Shown: positions 36,256 to 46,550 of the stretch, piece after piece | Position numbering within the stretch: the first letter of the stretch is position 1 | How the letters are laid out: each line of letters opens with the position of its first letter | Assembly (NCBI GenBank): GCA_033030425.1 | Contig: JAUFSD010000011.1 | Span: 868,001-932,000 of the forward strand | DNA length: 64,000 nucleotides | Reading direction: 5' to 3' | Origin: Verpa conica | Taxonomy: Eukaryota; Ascomycota; Pezizomycetes; Pezizales; Morchellaceae | Made by a program: the position numbers and the translations under genes | Notes under the pieces: generated by a model | Database searches by the model: none | The model's input: the letters and a program-made list of their open reading frames with translations, nothing else | What the model was told of the DNA's origin: nothing

Positions 36256-36471
36256 CTGAGCACGAGTAAGAAACCTTTGAATTGTGACTACAAAATTCCC
36301 CACACCTGATATTATATAGAATATTCCATCAATGTGGATTCAAAGTACAAATATACCATTAATATAAGTCTCACTCATGTCTTTACCTAGAATTCCGTGA
36401 TTTTTGACGAGAATCATGAAACAGCTAAGGAATGTTTCCAAGAAGCAAGTGATACGCACTATGTACTTAGG

Positions 36472-36597
36472 GCCGAATTATTCTGACAATGCTTAAATGG
36501 ACCATAACTCAATGAGTCATCTTATACTACATCTTGTATTTGTAGTGTTTAAATTGGATACGCTGGATGATTCTTCTATATGCAGGACTAATTCGGC
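36472..36597. repeat. possible small inverted-repeat element
   Basis: GCCGAATTATTCTG at the left matches the reverse of the right end, GCCGAATTAGTCCTG, with small differences. The span is 126 bases with no coding content. No target duplication was confirmed, so it could be a decayed MITE or chance. Confidence 0.3.
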
Positions 36598-37427
36598 GCG
36601 GTGGGTTTATTCCTCGTGCAAGGTATATGTACATGTACTTGTTGATATCCATACGTTCTAAGTTTGCGTGCTGCATACTGAAATTTTTTTGATTCTTGAG
36701 CCACCTCCAGATGCGCCAAAGGAGGGAAACGACGCAAAAATTTAGCGGAGAACCAATTATATTAGCAAGGATTGACGGTAAGGCTAGAGAAGAGTGAGTA
36801 CTACAAATACGACTAATGAACTAATTTTTTTGGCACTTGAAAAGTGAGAGTCTTGAAAAAGGCTTAGACTGCTAACTATTTCCCTTAAATTCCGTGATCC
36901 AAAGCGATGTTATGGTTTGTGTGCACTACATGTATCAATTCTCTATGTCATGCATGTAGTATTAAGGCGTATGGGTTTCTACCTCTTTTTTCAGAATATA
37001 ATAACCTCGTCTAGAGAATTGGGATGAGTTCTAGATTAAGAATAATTCTTTAATGATCTTCGGCTTATGTCGGTAATAAGAATAATTTGCTGTGATGAGA
37101 AATATGTCGAAATCGCCATACAAATCGTGGGAGAGGGGGCTGGTGTGATGTCTTATTTTCAGGTTTATTGCCCTACTACTATCACTCAACGACAACTCCC
37201 CGTGAGGTTTCTCTTTTGCAGTCTTCCATTCTCCTCACACCTTTTTTCCCACCGCACTGTGATATTTAAGTTCTACGCGTTCTACGTCAACAAAAGCCAA
37301 AGCTCATATATCTTCTGTCTCTTCTCTCTCATCGTCTCCCTCACTTGTCCCAGTGATTCAAGGGGAGAAGATATCTACCAAAGAAATCTCAAAGTCCCCT
37401 GCGCCTAAAATCTTCATCGACTCAATT

Positions 37428-40400
37428 ATGTCGGATAGCACCTCCCCTAAAGTGGGTCGTAAGTACTCGCAAGATCAAATTTCGTGGATTCTGTGTCACG
37501 GCGCCCAAGTATTGGCAGAGGAGATAACTTGGGAAGACCTGACGGATCAATTTAATACCCGTTACGGATCGCAAAAGACACCGCGAATCATTCATAGTTT
37601 TTACAAGAGACAAGAAGCGCTGCAAATGAGTGTTGGCACGCCCGTGGCTAGTGGGAGATTGAGAAGTTCAGTGAGCCCCCCAGACCTGAGGGCGAGAGCA
37701 GCTGTTATCAATGTAACAGCAAATAAAAGCCCAGTCAAGACCTCCGGAGTACGAGGGCAGAATAAATACAAGAATCATAAACGGAAGGCGGCATCCAGAG
37801 ATTCAGAAGCTCCCAGAGTAGCTACAGGAAGTGTGGGAAGACCCAGAAAGATTGTCAAGGTACCAGACAGAGACCGTAGTGAGAGTCTGATGTCCGATAC
37901 TATTACCGGTATATTTTGATTTTCCTGTGTTTTCTTATTTGATGTTTGGCTTTCTGTTTGCTGATAACTTAGTAGTCAAGGCACTCCCCACAGTTAAAGC
38001 CACAAAGTTGGCCATACATAAGAAAGCTGGAGTCAATTTGGTAAAGCGTGAAACCATGAGGGAATCATCCGAGCTGGTGACAGATAGCGATTCGTTTGAC
38101 GAGTCTCAACTAGAGATCTTTGATACAGAAAGGAGCCTAGAATGCAAGTTAAAAAAGAATACGCTTATTACACTCCCGGCGTATATTTCTTTTTTTGCTG
38201 ACTTTATTACAGCGAGCCCTTGTTCTAAGGTCGAAGACGAAGACGAATCTTATGATGGTAGTGAGTATGAAAGTACAGCTAGTGTCTCAGCCAAAGAGAG
38301 CGACGACGAATTTATCATCGCCAACGAAGGAGGTGCTGCCAATAGTGGAAGCGACGATGATGAAGAGCTTAGCGATGACGAGGACATAGCCATTAATTAT
38401 ACTAAGGGGAGTGGTAAAACAGTTTCCTCTGCAAAGCACATCTCAACTGGACTAGGCACCACTAGGGAAGAAGCTGCAAATTTCTCTAGCCATGGAAAGT
38501 TGATGGGCAATGACAATGGTTGTCTTGGGGCCATAAAAATTGCAGATGAAGCCTCAGTCTCGCAGGATGGTAGCTGCGATTCACCCTACAGTGATACGTC
38601 TGCTATTTCTACGCAAAGTAGTGACTCTATCCAAAGTATCAATATCAATGGAATGTCTACCGAATATGTCAACATGGTGGCTTCTCCCATCCAAATCCCT
38701 GATCTAGAAGGAAGTGTCAATGAGAATTATGGAGAACCATCTACCGTTGACTGTAAAAAGTCTACTCACCTCGACCAAGTTTCCCCTAAAAACGCTGGGG
38801 TCTTCTATAGCGGTATCAGCGACAAAGAGAAAATTAACCGTTTTGAGTCTCGCCATAGAAGGTATAATGGTAGCTCTGGAAACCCTATCAATAATGATAA
38901 AAGAGCTATTTTTCGGGAGAGTTTTTCATCTATCAGTGAAGGCCGAAGCACCCAGGCAAATATGGATTGTGAGAGAAGCCTCGAGAAGGAGGCTTCTTAC
39001 CAGAAAACTATCGATACTGAGATGTCGGGTGTAGATCATTCTAGTCCAACCGAAACTGAGTCTACAAACAAGGCGCCTTTTCCTATCTCCTTTGGTACAA
39101 TGATCGCGGGGAAGATTATGGAACTTACTCAAGGAAGGTCAGACAAGATCACGTCGTCCTATGATGAGCCCTGTAAGTTCTATATATCTTTTGTTTCTCT
39201 TCAGACAGTGATTATTGCAAAGTCATAGCTAAAACATTATTAGTACGCTCATCATTCAGCAATTCATCTGGTTTGAACTTTAAGTATTCTATGGACGGCC
39301 CCTCAGAGACACCCGCAAAGTCCTTTAGTAATAATCCAATCGGATTTGAGCCATCTTCGTCTCACAAAAAGAGACGCGCTGCGCGGGGTCTTATCCCTTT
39401 TAAGAAAACCGATGGGAGCATGACCCTTCCAATGAAGAGTGTGCTTGATAAGAGTAATGGATTGGATGTAGCCCAGCCGATTCCTATTGATTTTGGAAGG
39501 AATATTACCAGGGCCTCCTCCTTGGGGGCAGTTAGTAGTGCCGGGATGGGCCTGGATATGACAGTGACTGAGAAGTATGTGACCCTTCTTAGGAAGTTCA
39601 CTCACCAACTTACTGATAGTGATGATTATGTTATTGTTAGTGGGGAGCCGCGTCTAGGAAACGATCAGCCTAAGGCTGCACAAATCAGTGCCATCGTTAG
39701 ACCAGTTACCGAGAGCACAAAAGGAAATGGCCTTAGAAAGGGCTCGAAGAGGTCTCATAGCGAGAGTCTCCACTCTACTCCTAGCGAAGTCGCCCAATCA
39801 CCTGTCAAAAAGACAAAGGTGATCAAAAAGCTTGGTAAAACAGCTGATGGACCACCTGAACCCGCTGTTCCCGTGGCTGCCAAGATCAAGAAGATGGGTA
39901 CAATAAATGGGAGAGGTGTTGTCCGTATCTATGTAGATCGAGGTGCTCTTGGTATCAGCGAGCCATCAGTTGTTCCCGGCCCAATTACCTGGGATAGGAT
40001 TCCGGAAAAAGGGTATTCTATCCCCTATACTCTATCCGGATTTGATATCTTCTCTTGAAAAATACTAACCAAGTACCCTGCTAGCAGCCCTGGAAATCTT
40101 CAAAAGATTATTACCAGCGAGCTCCGTGAGCTCTTCTACGCTGTGAAAGCTGCCGGAGATCACAAACATGTAATCATTTACACTTCATCCCAGTCCGCAA
40201 TTGATTGGGTGGAGAGAAACTATATTCGAGCTCGGAAGACACATTGGAAAACTGGTTGGGGAGTTGAAGTTCCTATGGAGAATCAGATGCTGATTGAGGA
40301 TGTTGTGGAGATGATTGCCCACAGGAAGGCCTTCAACAAGATTACTACCTTTAGGCGTGTCTGGGGCGGGAAGGAGGTTTATGAGAACCTTATTCTAGAG

Positions 40401-40445
40401 GAGCAGCGCGAATGGGAGAAGGAGGGCGGTCCTGAGAGCACTTAA
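37428..40445 (+). CDS. Myb/SANT-like + AT-hook + degenerate RNase HI-fold protein
   Basis: Exons 37428-37908, 37973-39172, 39244-40012 and 40088-40445 join to 935 residues; the last intron has a perfect TACTAAC. Residues 13-64 (YSQDQISWILCHGAQVLAEE to IIHSFYKRQEAL) form a three-helix Myb/SANT-like domain, and GSVGRPRKIVK (134-144) is AT-hook-like. A long acidic, Ser-rich linker follows. About residues 782-930 follow the RNase HI order: VRIYVDRGALG (strand 1), TSELRELFYAVKAAG (helix A), HVIIYTSSQSAIDWV (strand 4), HWKTGWGVEVPMENQMLIED (handle region), then RRVWGGKEVYENL. The strand-1 Asp and helix-A Glu appear kept. The third catalytic Asp (usually YTDS) is Ser, and the terminal GH..GN..AD motif is not intact. 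It is therefore probably a DNA- or chromatin-binding protein with a non-catalytic nucleic-acid fold. It is paralogous to the next gene, 0.9 kb away. Exon 2 contains an odd T-rich reading-through stretch (38,160-38,215) that might hide an intron. Confidence 0.7.
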
Positions 40446-41352
40446 GAACGGTAAAAGATGGCACAGCGACAACTTGAGGATATAAGAGGCAACTGTTGAA
40501 GTTCTACGAAAGCACTATGGGGGTGTTTATGTTTTCGTTTATCACAGATGGTTTGTCACTTCCAGTTTAGATATTTACTCAGACCTCTGCTAACTACTTT
40601 AAGGGTTATAATCTTTAAGATACTAGAAGAAGTGGATAGTATAAGTCGCTGAGGGTTTGGTCTTGGAACATGAATGCCAATAAAGCTAGTCTCACTTGTA
40701 TATAGTATATTTACAATTGAGATTATTTTGAGTATAGTTGAAGTATGGGTAGCAGGGCAGGAAGACATACTTCATTAGAAAGCAATGTGAATGCGTCTAG
40801 CGGTGCTGGGATATCTATTCCGGTAACTCTAGGCACTTTATAGGCGTAAGTAACTTGGACACTGTTTGGAGAATAGTTATAGTTGCTCTCCCCCGCCTAG
40901 AAGCGATAGCAACAGATTGAATGGCTATTTTCAATTTTTGGGTGCTTTTTGGGGTAAATCATTAGTCTAGTTGTCAAACGCCTCATACAAAGGAGAGAAA
41001 TTGCGATTTTTGGTCTTGGAAGGTGCTAGAAAAACGAGTGATCAGCCGTGACCCTAGAACCGGAGCCTAATTCTCTCGAGAGATACAAATAACAGTAGAT
41101 AATAGATAAATCATGGAGTTTCTACTCAGTCAATCCTCTAAGGAATATCTTGTTATTTATGATATTTTCCATTTGTGCAACACTTTTATGTGTGTGACTG
41201 CTACCTAGAGCCCCCTTTCTCTCGGTTGGTCAACACCCATCATATATCCATCTCGGTGACACCCTCATCTCTAAGTCAAAGCATTATCCATCATCGGCAC
41301 CATCGCAGCAGAAATAACAATTGTTAAGAGTCAGCTCATACCCTCTAGTACC
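40446..41352. other. intergenic region between the tandem paralogues
   Basis: No coding signal. It holds the 3' region of the first gene and the promoter and leader of the second, which is CT-rich from about 41,200. Confidence 0.55.
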
Positions 41353-42809
41353 ATGGATTTATTTGCTGCAACAACCAGCCTCAAGGCTCCACAAACCGCC
41401 CCCAGCGCGGTAAAGGCCCCAAAGCGGCAAAGGAAAAAAAGCGGCAGTGGCCCACGCCGCTCAAGAAATGGGATTGCTAGCAAAGAGCCAGCGGTGTCAA
41501 CCTTTGCTACCCACGGAGAGTATCTTCAGTGGCTGAACGCCCCACTTGTCAATAGGAATCAGTTCTCACCAGACCAGGAGAAGTGGTTATGGGAATACAC
41601 TGGGCCAAGTATTACGGGGGCTAGAGTTAATTGGGAGATTTGTTCTCAGGAGTACTACAAGATGTTCAATGAGAAGAGGTCTGGGGAGAGGCTTAATTTG
41701 CATTGGTACTATGTAGACAGGAAGCGAAAGACTGCTGCTGAGCAGGAGAATAAAGAGGAGGAAGTGCTAGTGCCTTCTAATGCAGGTGCCACAAATATTG
41801 GGCAGACAATCGGGGATTTGGAAGGTTCTTTGGAAGACCTTGAGGACAATTTGGTAGTATCCCTTATTCCTGGAGTGGTCGAATATGATAACCCTGGTTG
41901 GGAGAATGAAGTTAGTGGTTCTGGTTGGCTACCCGCAGGTGGTGGAACCGCCGAGGAGGTTCTTCAAGAGGCATTAGGTGACTCCTGGGAGCTAGAGGTG
42001 CTACCATTAGTAAACCCCAGTATGCTACAGGGGGTGGCCTCTGCTGCGCTTGAGGACTCAACCATCTTCCAACAACCCAACTGGAGCATAATGGATGAAC
42101 TTGAACCTGTATTGATGGACGAAGCAGCGATTTTGTCTGTCCCAGGGCTCGAGCCGTCTGTATCATTGACATTAACTACTCCTAGCGATGACTGGGTCTC
42201 CGGGAATACATCTGTCAGCCATGACATTGGACTATGTTCCAAGGTGCCACCAACCAATGAAACGGGACTCCAGCACGAGCACTGCCAGCCCGAGGACCCA
42301 GGAGATCCAGTACAGGTCCCTCTTCCTCAGTGTAAAATCGTCCCTGATCGCCTGACTGAAGACACCACCAGATTTCTCCACGTATATACTTCTAGTGCAG
42401 TCCATGTCATGAAACCCGACGGCGGCTCTCAGGATAGAATATATTTTGGGCCACTGGAGACAAGGTTAGCTGAAAATCTATATGTGGTCTAGGGCAGAAT
42501 CTAGATACTGACTGTATTAGCAAATCTCGTGAACCAACGACCCCTGCCGAGCAGTTAACAGAGCTTGTCAATGCTCTCAAAATCACTCCACGGCACCGTG
42601 ACGCTGTCATCTACTCAAGCTCTCGATATGCTATTAATTGTGTTACAGTCTGGTGTATCCAATGGGCACGCTCGAGCTGGCTTACGAAGGATAGAAGAGT
42701 GGTAGAGAACCGTAAGATTATTCAAGAAGCCTTAGATTTGATAGCCCGGAGGAATGAAGCGGAGAGTAGAACCATGTTTGAGTGGGTTAAGGAAGCTAAT
42801 GGGAAGTGA
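41353..42809 (+). CDS. Myb/SANT-like + truncated, inactive RNase HI-fold protein
   Basis: Exon 41353-42464 joins across a 56-base intron to 42521-42809, giving 466 residues. A basic N-terminus (KAPKRQRKKSGSGPRRSRNG) resembles a nuclear signal. Residues 71-126 (FSPDQEKWLWEYTG, then VNWEICSQEYYKMFNEK and LHWYYVDRKRK) align with the Myb-like domain of the upstream gene (shared F/Y-S-x-D-Q-x2-W and I/V-x-W-E). After an acidic linker, residues about 335-466 strongly resemble cellular RNase HI: FLHVYTSSAV, DRIYFGPLE, TPAEQLTELVNALK, RDAVIYSSSRYAIN, VENRKIIQEALDLIARRNEA, FEWVKEANGK. Active enzymes have Asp in VYTDGS and YTDS; both are Ser here. The protein stops where the conserved GHxGxxGNxxAD segment should begin. 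Catalysis is therefore very unlikely, while nucleic-acid or hybrid binding could remain. The alternative, no intron, would end at 42492 and lose the RNase H half. Confidence 0.75.
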
Positions 42810-43535
42810 GTTGTGAAACTGTGTAGTCGTAACATGAACCTTTTAGGGAGATCCAGAGAGTCATAGTTTACTTATTTGAAGACTATGTACTGCAGTTTAC
42901 TTTGGTTGGGGTCATTGTATTAGATACTTAGGTGAAGCGTTGGAAATGGCTATCAATTATTATTTTTCTGGAAATTTTTGAATACCTCAAAGAAAAGGTC
43001 TCTTTACCCTCGGCGGGAAAGCGAGGGTCTACTTGAGAGAGATGAGAATAATTAGGATTTGGGACTCTTTGACCTGAACAAGCTTTCTTTAATGCTGCTA
43101 GTAAAAGTCTATAATACATAACTTAATATAGAAATCTAGCAGTGACATTTTCGAATATATCTGTATTCTTTAGGCTGCTTCGGTTGAGTCTCGTTATATG
43201 GACTAACACGTGCTCTCTAAACCGACACCGCCCACCTATTATTATCAATTGGTAAAATTGGACCTCTAAACACCCAAACGTAGAAATTCGTGAATTAGAT
43301 ATATCTCAAGATATTAATTTTTATTAGATCTCAGTTGCATCAAGAGACGATAGGTTTCAAAAATTTGTGTTCAAAACAATGGCTGGAAGTATCGAGCTCA
43401 ACCGAAAGGAATTTCGATAGCTGTTGCGACCGATAATTAGAGTTTCAACGGAGATGCTATTTAGAGTACTATCGTAGATACAAACTGTTTGAATTACAAG
43501 AAGTAAGATTCATATAAAATGAGAATTTATTAAAG

Positions 43536-43682
43536 ATGGATATATATTCGTACTTTTGTGGCACTGAAGACGAAATAGTTCTACACGTGTTGCTGAGGTG
43601 CCCGCTGATGGTAGTTCTTGGAGCCGCCATCCAGATAAAAAAAGAGGAGCCACTTAATCTCAAGATGCTCTTATATCCGTAA
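43536..43682 (+). pseudogene. non-LTR retrotransposon C-terminal fragment
   Basis: A 48-residue frame includes YFCGTEDEIVLHVLLRCPLM. This fits the Cys-x-Gly..E-x-x-x-HxLLxCP signature found after the RNase H domain of fungal Tad/LINE ORF2 proteins, where spacing of C, H and C is conserved. Flanking DNA has stops in that frame and no reverse transcriptase was found. It is a short 3' relic at best. Confidence 0.4.
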
Positions 43683-44062
43683 ATCTCTGGTAGTTAATGA
43701 CCTCCCCTTGTGGGGTTCGGCCGGGGGGGAGGGGTTATTAGGAGGGAGACGGTGAAGGAACGGTAAGGAGGAGATAGTGAAATTAGGTAAGGGTGGAGGG
43801 GACTTTGGGAGGAAGAGAATAAATGGGGCGACCTATCACTATTAACCTTTACTACTTGTACTTCGCGTTTGTTACAGCTACATCCAGCGTCGGCTTTCAA
43901 GAACTAGGTGACAAAGGCGTCTGCCGGTACTGCGTTTTGTTTGTCTGTTTCGCTCCTGGGACTTTCTTTTCGTTTTAAACTTCTATGATACAATTCTACA
44001 ACTTTAGAACTCTATTTTTTATGTTTGACTTATTCATTCGTTGATACGGGTATATACTGGTG

Positions 44063-44075
44063 TAACCCTAACCCT
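44063..44075 (-). promoter_or_regulatory. interstitial telomere-like motif
   Basis: TAACCCTAACCCT, the longest of the eight motifs (just over two units), about 670 bases upstream of the ATG at 44743. Confidence 0.4.
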
Positions 44076-44742
44076 GGATTATTAGTCAATCATTGACATC
44101 TAGGATAGCTTCACAGTTTATCACTCGCTAGTAAGCCGCCAAATAACCGGTCTAAACACCTGGTATTGAGGAATAGGGTGTCGGGAGAAACATGAATATT
44201 TGAAGCTCCCGTTTCTCTGCTGAAAAATATTATCTTGGAGAAAATTAAATATTTTATTTATTTGCCCTACCTGTAGCAGAGGAAATGGCTGATATAGACC
44301 GAGTTCTTGACTAGAGTCTTATAGATGTAAGTATACAAGAATAGGTACTCTGTAGAGGTATTGATACTTCCACCGTGTGGAAAGGTCCGTATGTGGGCGA
44401 CAGGACAAGGGTGAAACAAGGGTGATAGAAATAGAAGCAAGCCTACATAACGAGTATATGGTATTGGGGGGACGTTAACGGCTGAAAGACAGTTTATTAG
44501 CCTAGCAGGTAGTATTAGTATTTTATAGTTGCCACCAGTATTTCATTAAAGTTGAAACGTGGCAGAATTGAAGCTACTTTATGGCCTCGCGTACGATGAA
44601 ATTAGCTACCTAACCATCTTCACCAGTAACCTATACCAAGGGAGATTCCTATCCTTCATCGACTATTTATCTCTATTTTATATCTTTCCAAGAGCACTAT
44701 TATTCCCTCGGAGGCCGATAGTCAAGTGAGGTCATCGTTAGA

Positions 44743-45882
44743 ATGTACTGTATACTTTCTAATCGTGAAAAACGTATTCTACGTGGAGATGCTACCGCCG
44801 AAGACCTGACTGCTCATTTGAACCAGCCATCCAACACACCACTATCGGCGGATGGTATGAGCGTATCCGGTACTGCAAATAGAAATCGTACCTCGAGGGA
44901 CCCCCTTAGTTATATTTATCGGCTACAAAATGCCAATATACCCGAAAGTAGAAGAGTTCCCCCAGGTTTCCCCTCTGGGCTGAGTTTTCAGCCAAATTTA
45001 AGCAGAGAAAATATAGTGCCTGTAGGAATAGCCAATAGGGGCCTTACCCGAGCCCAGTTACCTCTTCCAATAGAGCCCGGCTCATCTCCAATACAGGTGG
45101 CTGAGGAGCGGGCAAACAGTAGCTTCCTCCACGACATCAGGCCCCAGCAAACTGATACGCGTCGCGGCCGCACATATCAAGTAGTTGATCCCCAGGTATC
45201 TCGTCATAGACTAAATACTTCCATAGATCAGAGTACCTCTCGTAGTCTTGATGAGGCTAGACCGTTTATACAGACGCAACCGACACTAGATTTCATAGGT
45301 GCCAGTGCGATTCTTAACCCACCGACCGCATCAGCTATTAATCATGGAGAAACTGAGCAAAGGAGGCGGGGAATGTTGGATGTTATGGGTGAATCTTCAG
45401 TACAACCTAGAGCAAGCATTGGAAATGGATTTCCCGCTTTCAGGAACCACTTCTCCTCGCAGACCTTGGGAGCCCCGCACTCGGTAGAGGATTCGGCTAG
45501 GGAAATCCCACGAGAAGTGAGATTAGTAGGGGATGCACATGGAGTTGATTTTCAGCATACAACATTAACCAGGAGAACAGTAGTTACTGAGTGGGAAGGC
45601 GGTCCGTCTGGGAGCGATAGTGGAGTGTCTGAGAGCGACCAAGAAATTGAAGTGGAATTGGATATGGAAATTCCAGAGACATGGAGTGACTCGCAAACGC
45701 AGATGGTTATCCAGGAGCTGGATAGGAGGTTAATGACAACAATTAATCGTATGATCAGTATTAGAGCTTCTAGACGCTGGGACGAAGAGGATACAAATGG
45801 AGATACTGGTGGAGCTGATCAATCGGGAATTGCAGACCTTAGCCCTACCCCAGAGGACTGGTTGGACCCCGAGACTGAGTGA
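44743..45882 (+). CDS. disordered protein, possibly related to the Myb-like tandem pair
   Basis: A single open frame of 379 residues from ATG 44743, ending in a Pro/Asp/Glu-rich tail (TPEDWLDPETE). The N-terminus, NREKRILRGDATAEDLTAHLN, then SYIYRLQNA after an insertion, loosely matches helices 2 and 3 of the Myb-like domain in the two upstream genes (EITWEDLTDQFN, then HSFYKRQEA). Gene order and strand agree. The remainder is low-complexity with many Arg, Ser and Pro. A short acidic helix near the end (QTQMVIQELDRRLMTTINRM) looks folded. There is no RNase H part. The relationship is suggestive only. An upstream exon carrying helix 1 may be missing from my model. Confidence 0.5.
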   Translation: MYCILSNREKRILRGDATAEDLTAHLNQPSNTPLSADGMSVSGTANRNRTSRDPLSYIYRLQNANIPESRRVPPGFPSGLSFQPNLSRENIVPVGIANRGLTRAQLPLPIEPGSSPIQVAEERANSSFLHDIRPQQTDTRRGRTYQVVDPQVSRHRLNTSIDQSTSRSLDEARPFIQTQPTLDFIGASAILNPPTASAINHGETEQRRRGMLDVMGESSVQPRASIGNGFPAFRNHFSSQTLGAPHSVEDSAREIPREVRLVGDAHGVDFQHTTLTRRTVVTEWEGGPSGSDSGVSESDQEIEVELDMEIPETWSDSQTQMVIQELDRRLMTTINRMISIRASRRWDEEDTNGDTGGADQSGIADLSPTPEDWLDPETE

Positions 45883-46094
45883 TAGTAGAAATAACTGTGC
45901 AAGGTGGTGGTAACTAGACTGACGAAAGAAACTGCCTGGCATTCGATTCATAGATTCAACTAGTTAGTGTGGTAAGCCGTCATGGCTTTATAGGAATGTC
46001 GCCGCATTTCCTACTGGGTTCAGGTTGCGGTTGACGTTTCCTAGAGTATAGTCTTGTTATTGAGTATGTGGTCGTCGCTGCTTAGATATTCTAC

Positions 46095-46412
46095 TTACAC
46101 GAGTGTACCAAGTTTACATGGAATAGAGCATGTTGAACATTTGGAGTTGTGTGGTGCGTTGTATACCGAGTGATATTCTGTGATGATGTCAACGAAGATT
46201 TGCTTTGGGATAAAAGCTTTGGATTTGAAATATGGTGATTTCTTATGAGAATTGGTATTTACCGTGTGAGAGTCAAGATCTGAGATATAGCAGGGAATTC
46301 CAACGAGAAAGAGAGCCCCCTTCTCGTATGGCCGCACAAATGGGGCTCCGGGGTAGCTGTTGAGGGTGCAAGGGAAGTCCCCATGCTGAATCATGCTGTA
46401 GATGGGGCTCAA
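46095..46412 (-). CDS. possible small minus-strand gene or exon, unclear
   Basis: An open frame whose middle, GDFPCTLNSYPGAPFVRPYE then KGALFLVGIPCYISDLDSHT, reads like folded protein. It might be an exon of a minus-strand gene whose first exon would be the antisense frame at 46520-46792 (VGDISPRDVADVVRVKAFIG; IEDGEEAIGIFICILGNVAV), using a GTGGGT donor and an ATTCAG acceptor. This conflicts with the plus-strand gene's N-terminus, so at most one model is right there. No homologue recognised. Confidence 0.25.
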   Translation of the reverse strand: MSPIYSMIQHGDFPCTLNSYPGAPFVRPYEKGALFLVGIPCYISDLDSHTVNTNSHKKSPYFKSKAFIPKQIFVDIITEYHSVYNAPHNSKCSTCSIPCKLGTLV

Positions 46413-46550
46413 GTGACAGTAAATCTTTCTTTTCTTTATTCTAATTCCATCTTCTCTGGTGTCTGAATGTCATCAATCTTACAACCTTTGCTATCCATAG
46501 CTATTTACTCCTCCGGTATCTAGTAAAGAGACCAACCCACAAGCTCAATA

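Larger units (their letters stand above)
35873..37427. other. divergent intergenic region
   Basis: It lies between a minus-strand and a plus-strand gene and so holds both promoters. It contains a telomere-like motif at 36244-36255 and a possible small inverted-repeat element at 36472-36597. A CT-rich leader (about 37,180-37,350) precedes the Myb-like gene. Confidence 0.55.
42810..44742. other. spacer with a LINE remnant
   Basis: No intact gene. It contains a short LINE-like remnant at 43536-43682 and a telomere-like motif at 44063-44075, and probably the promoter of the gene at 44743. Confidence 0.5.
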
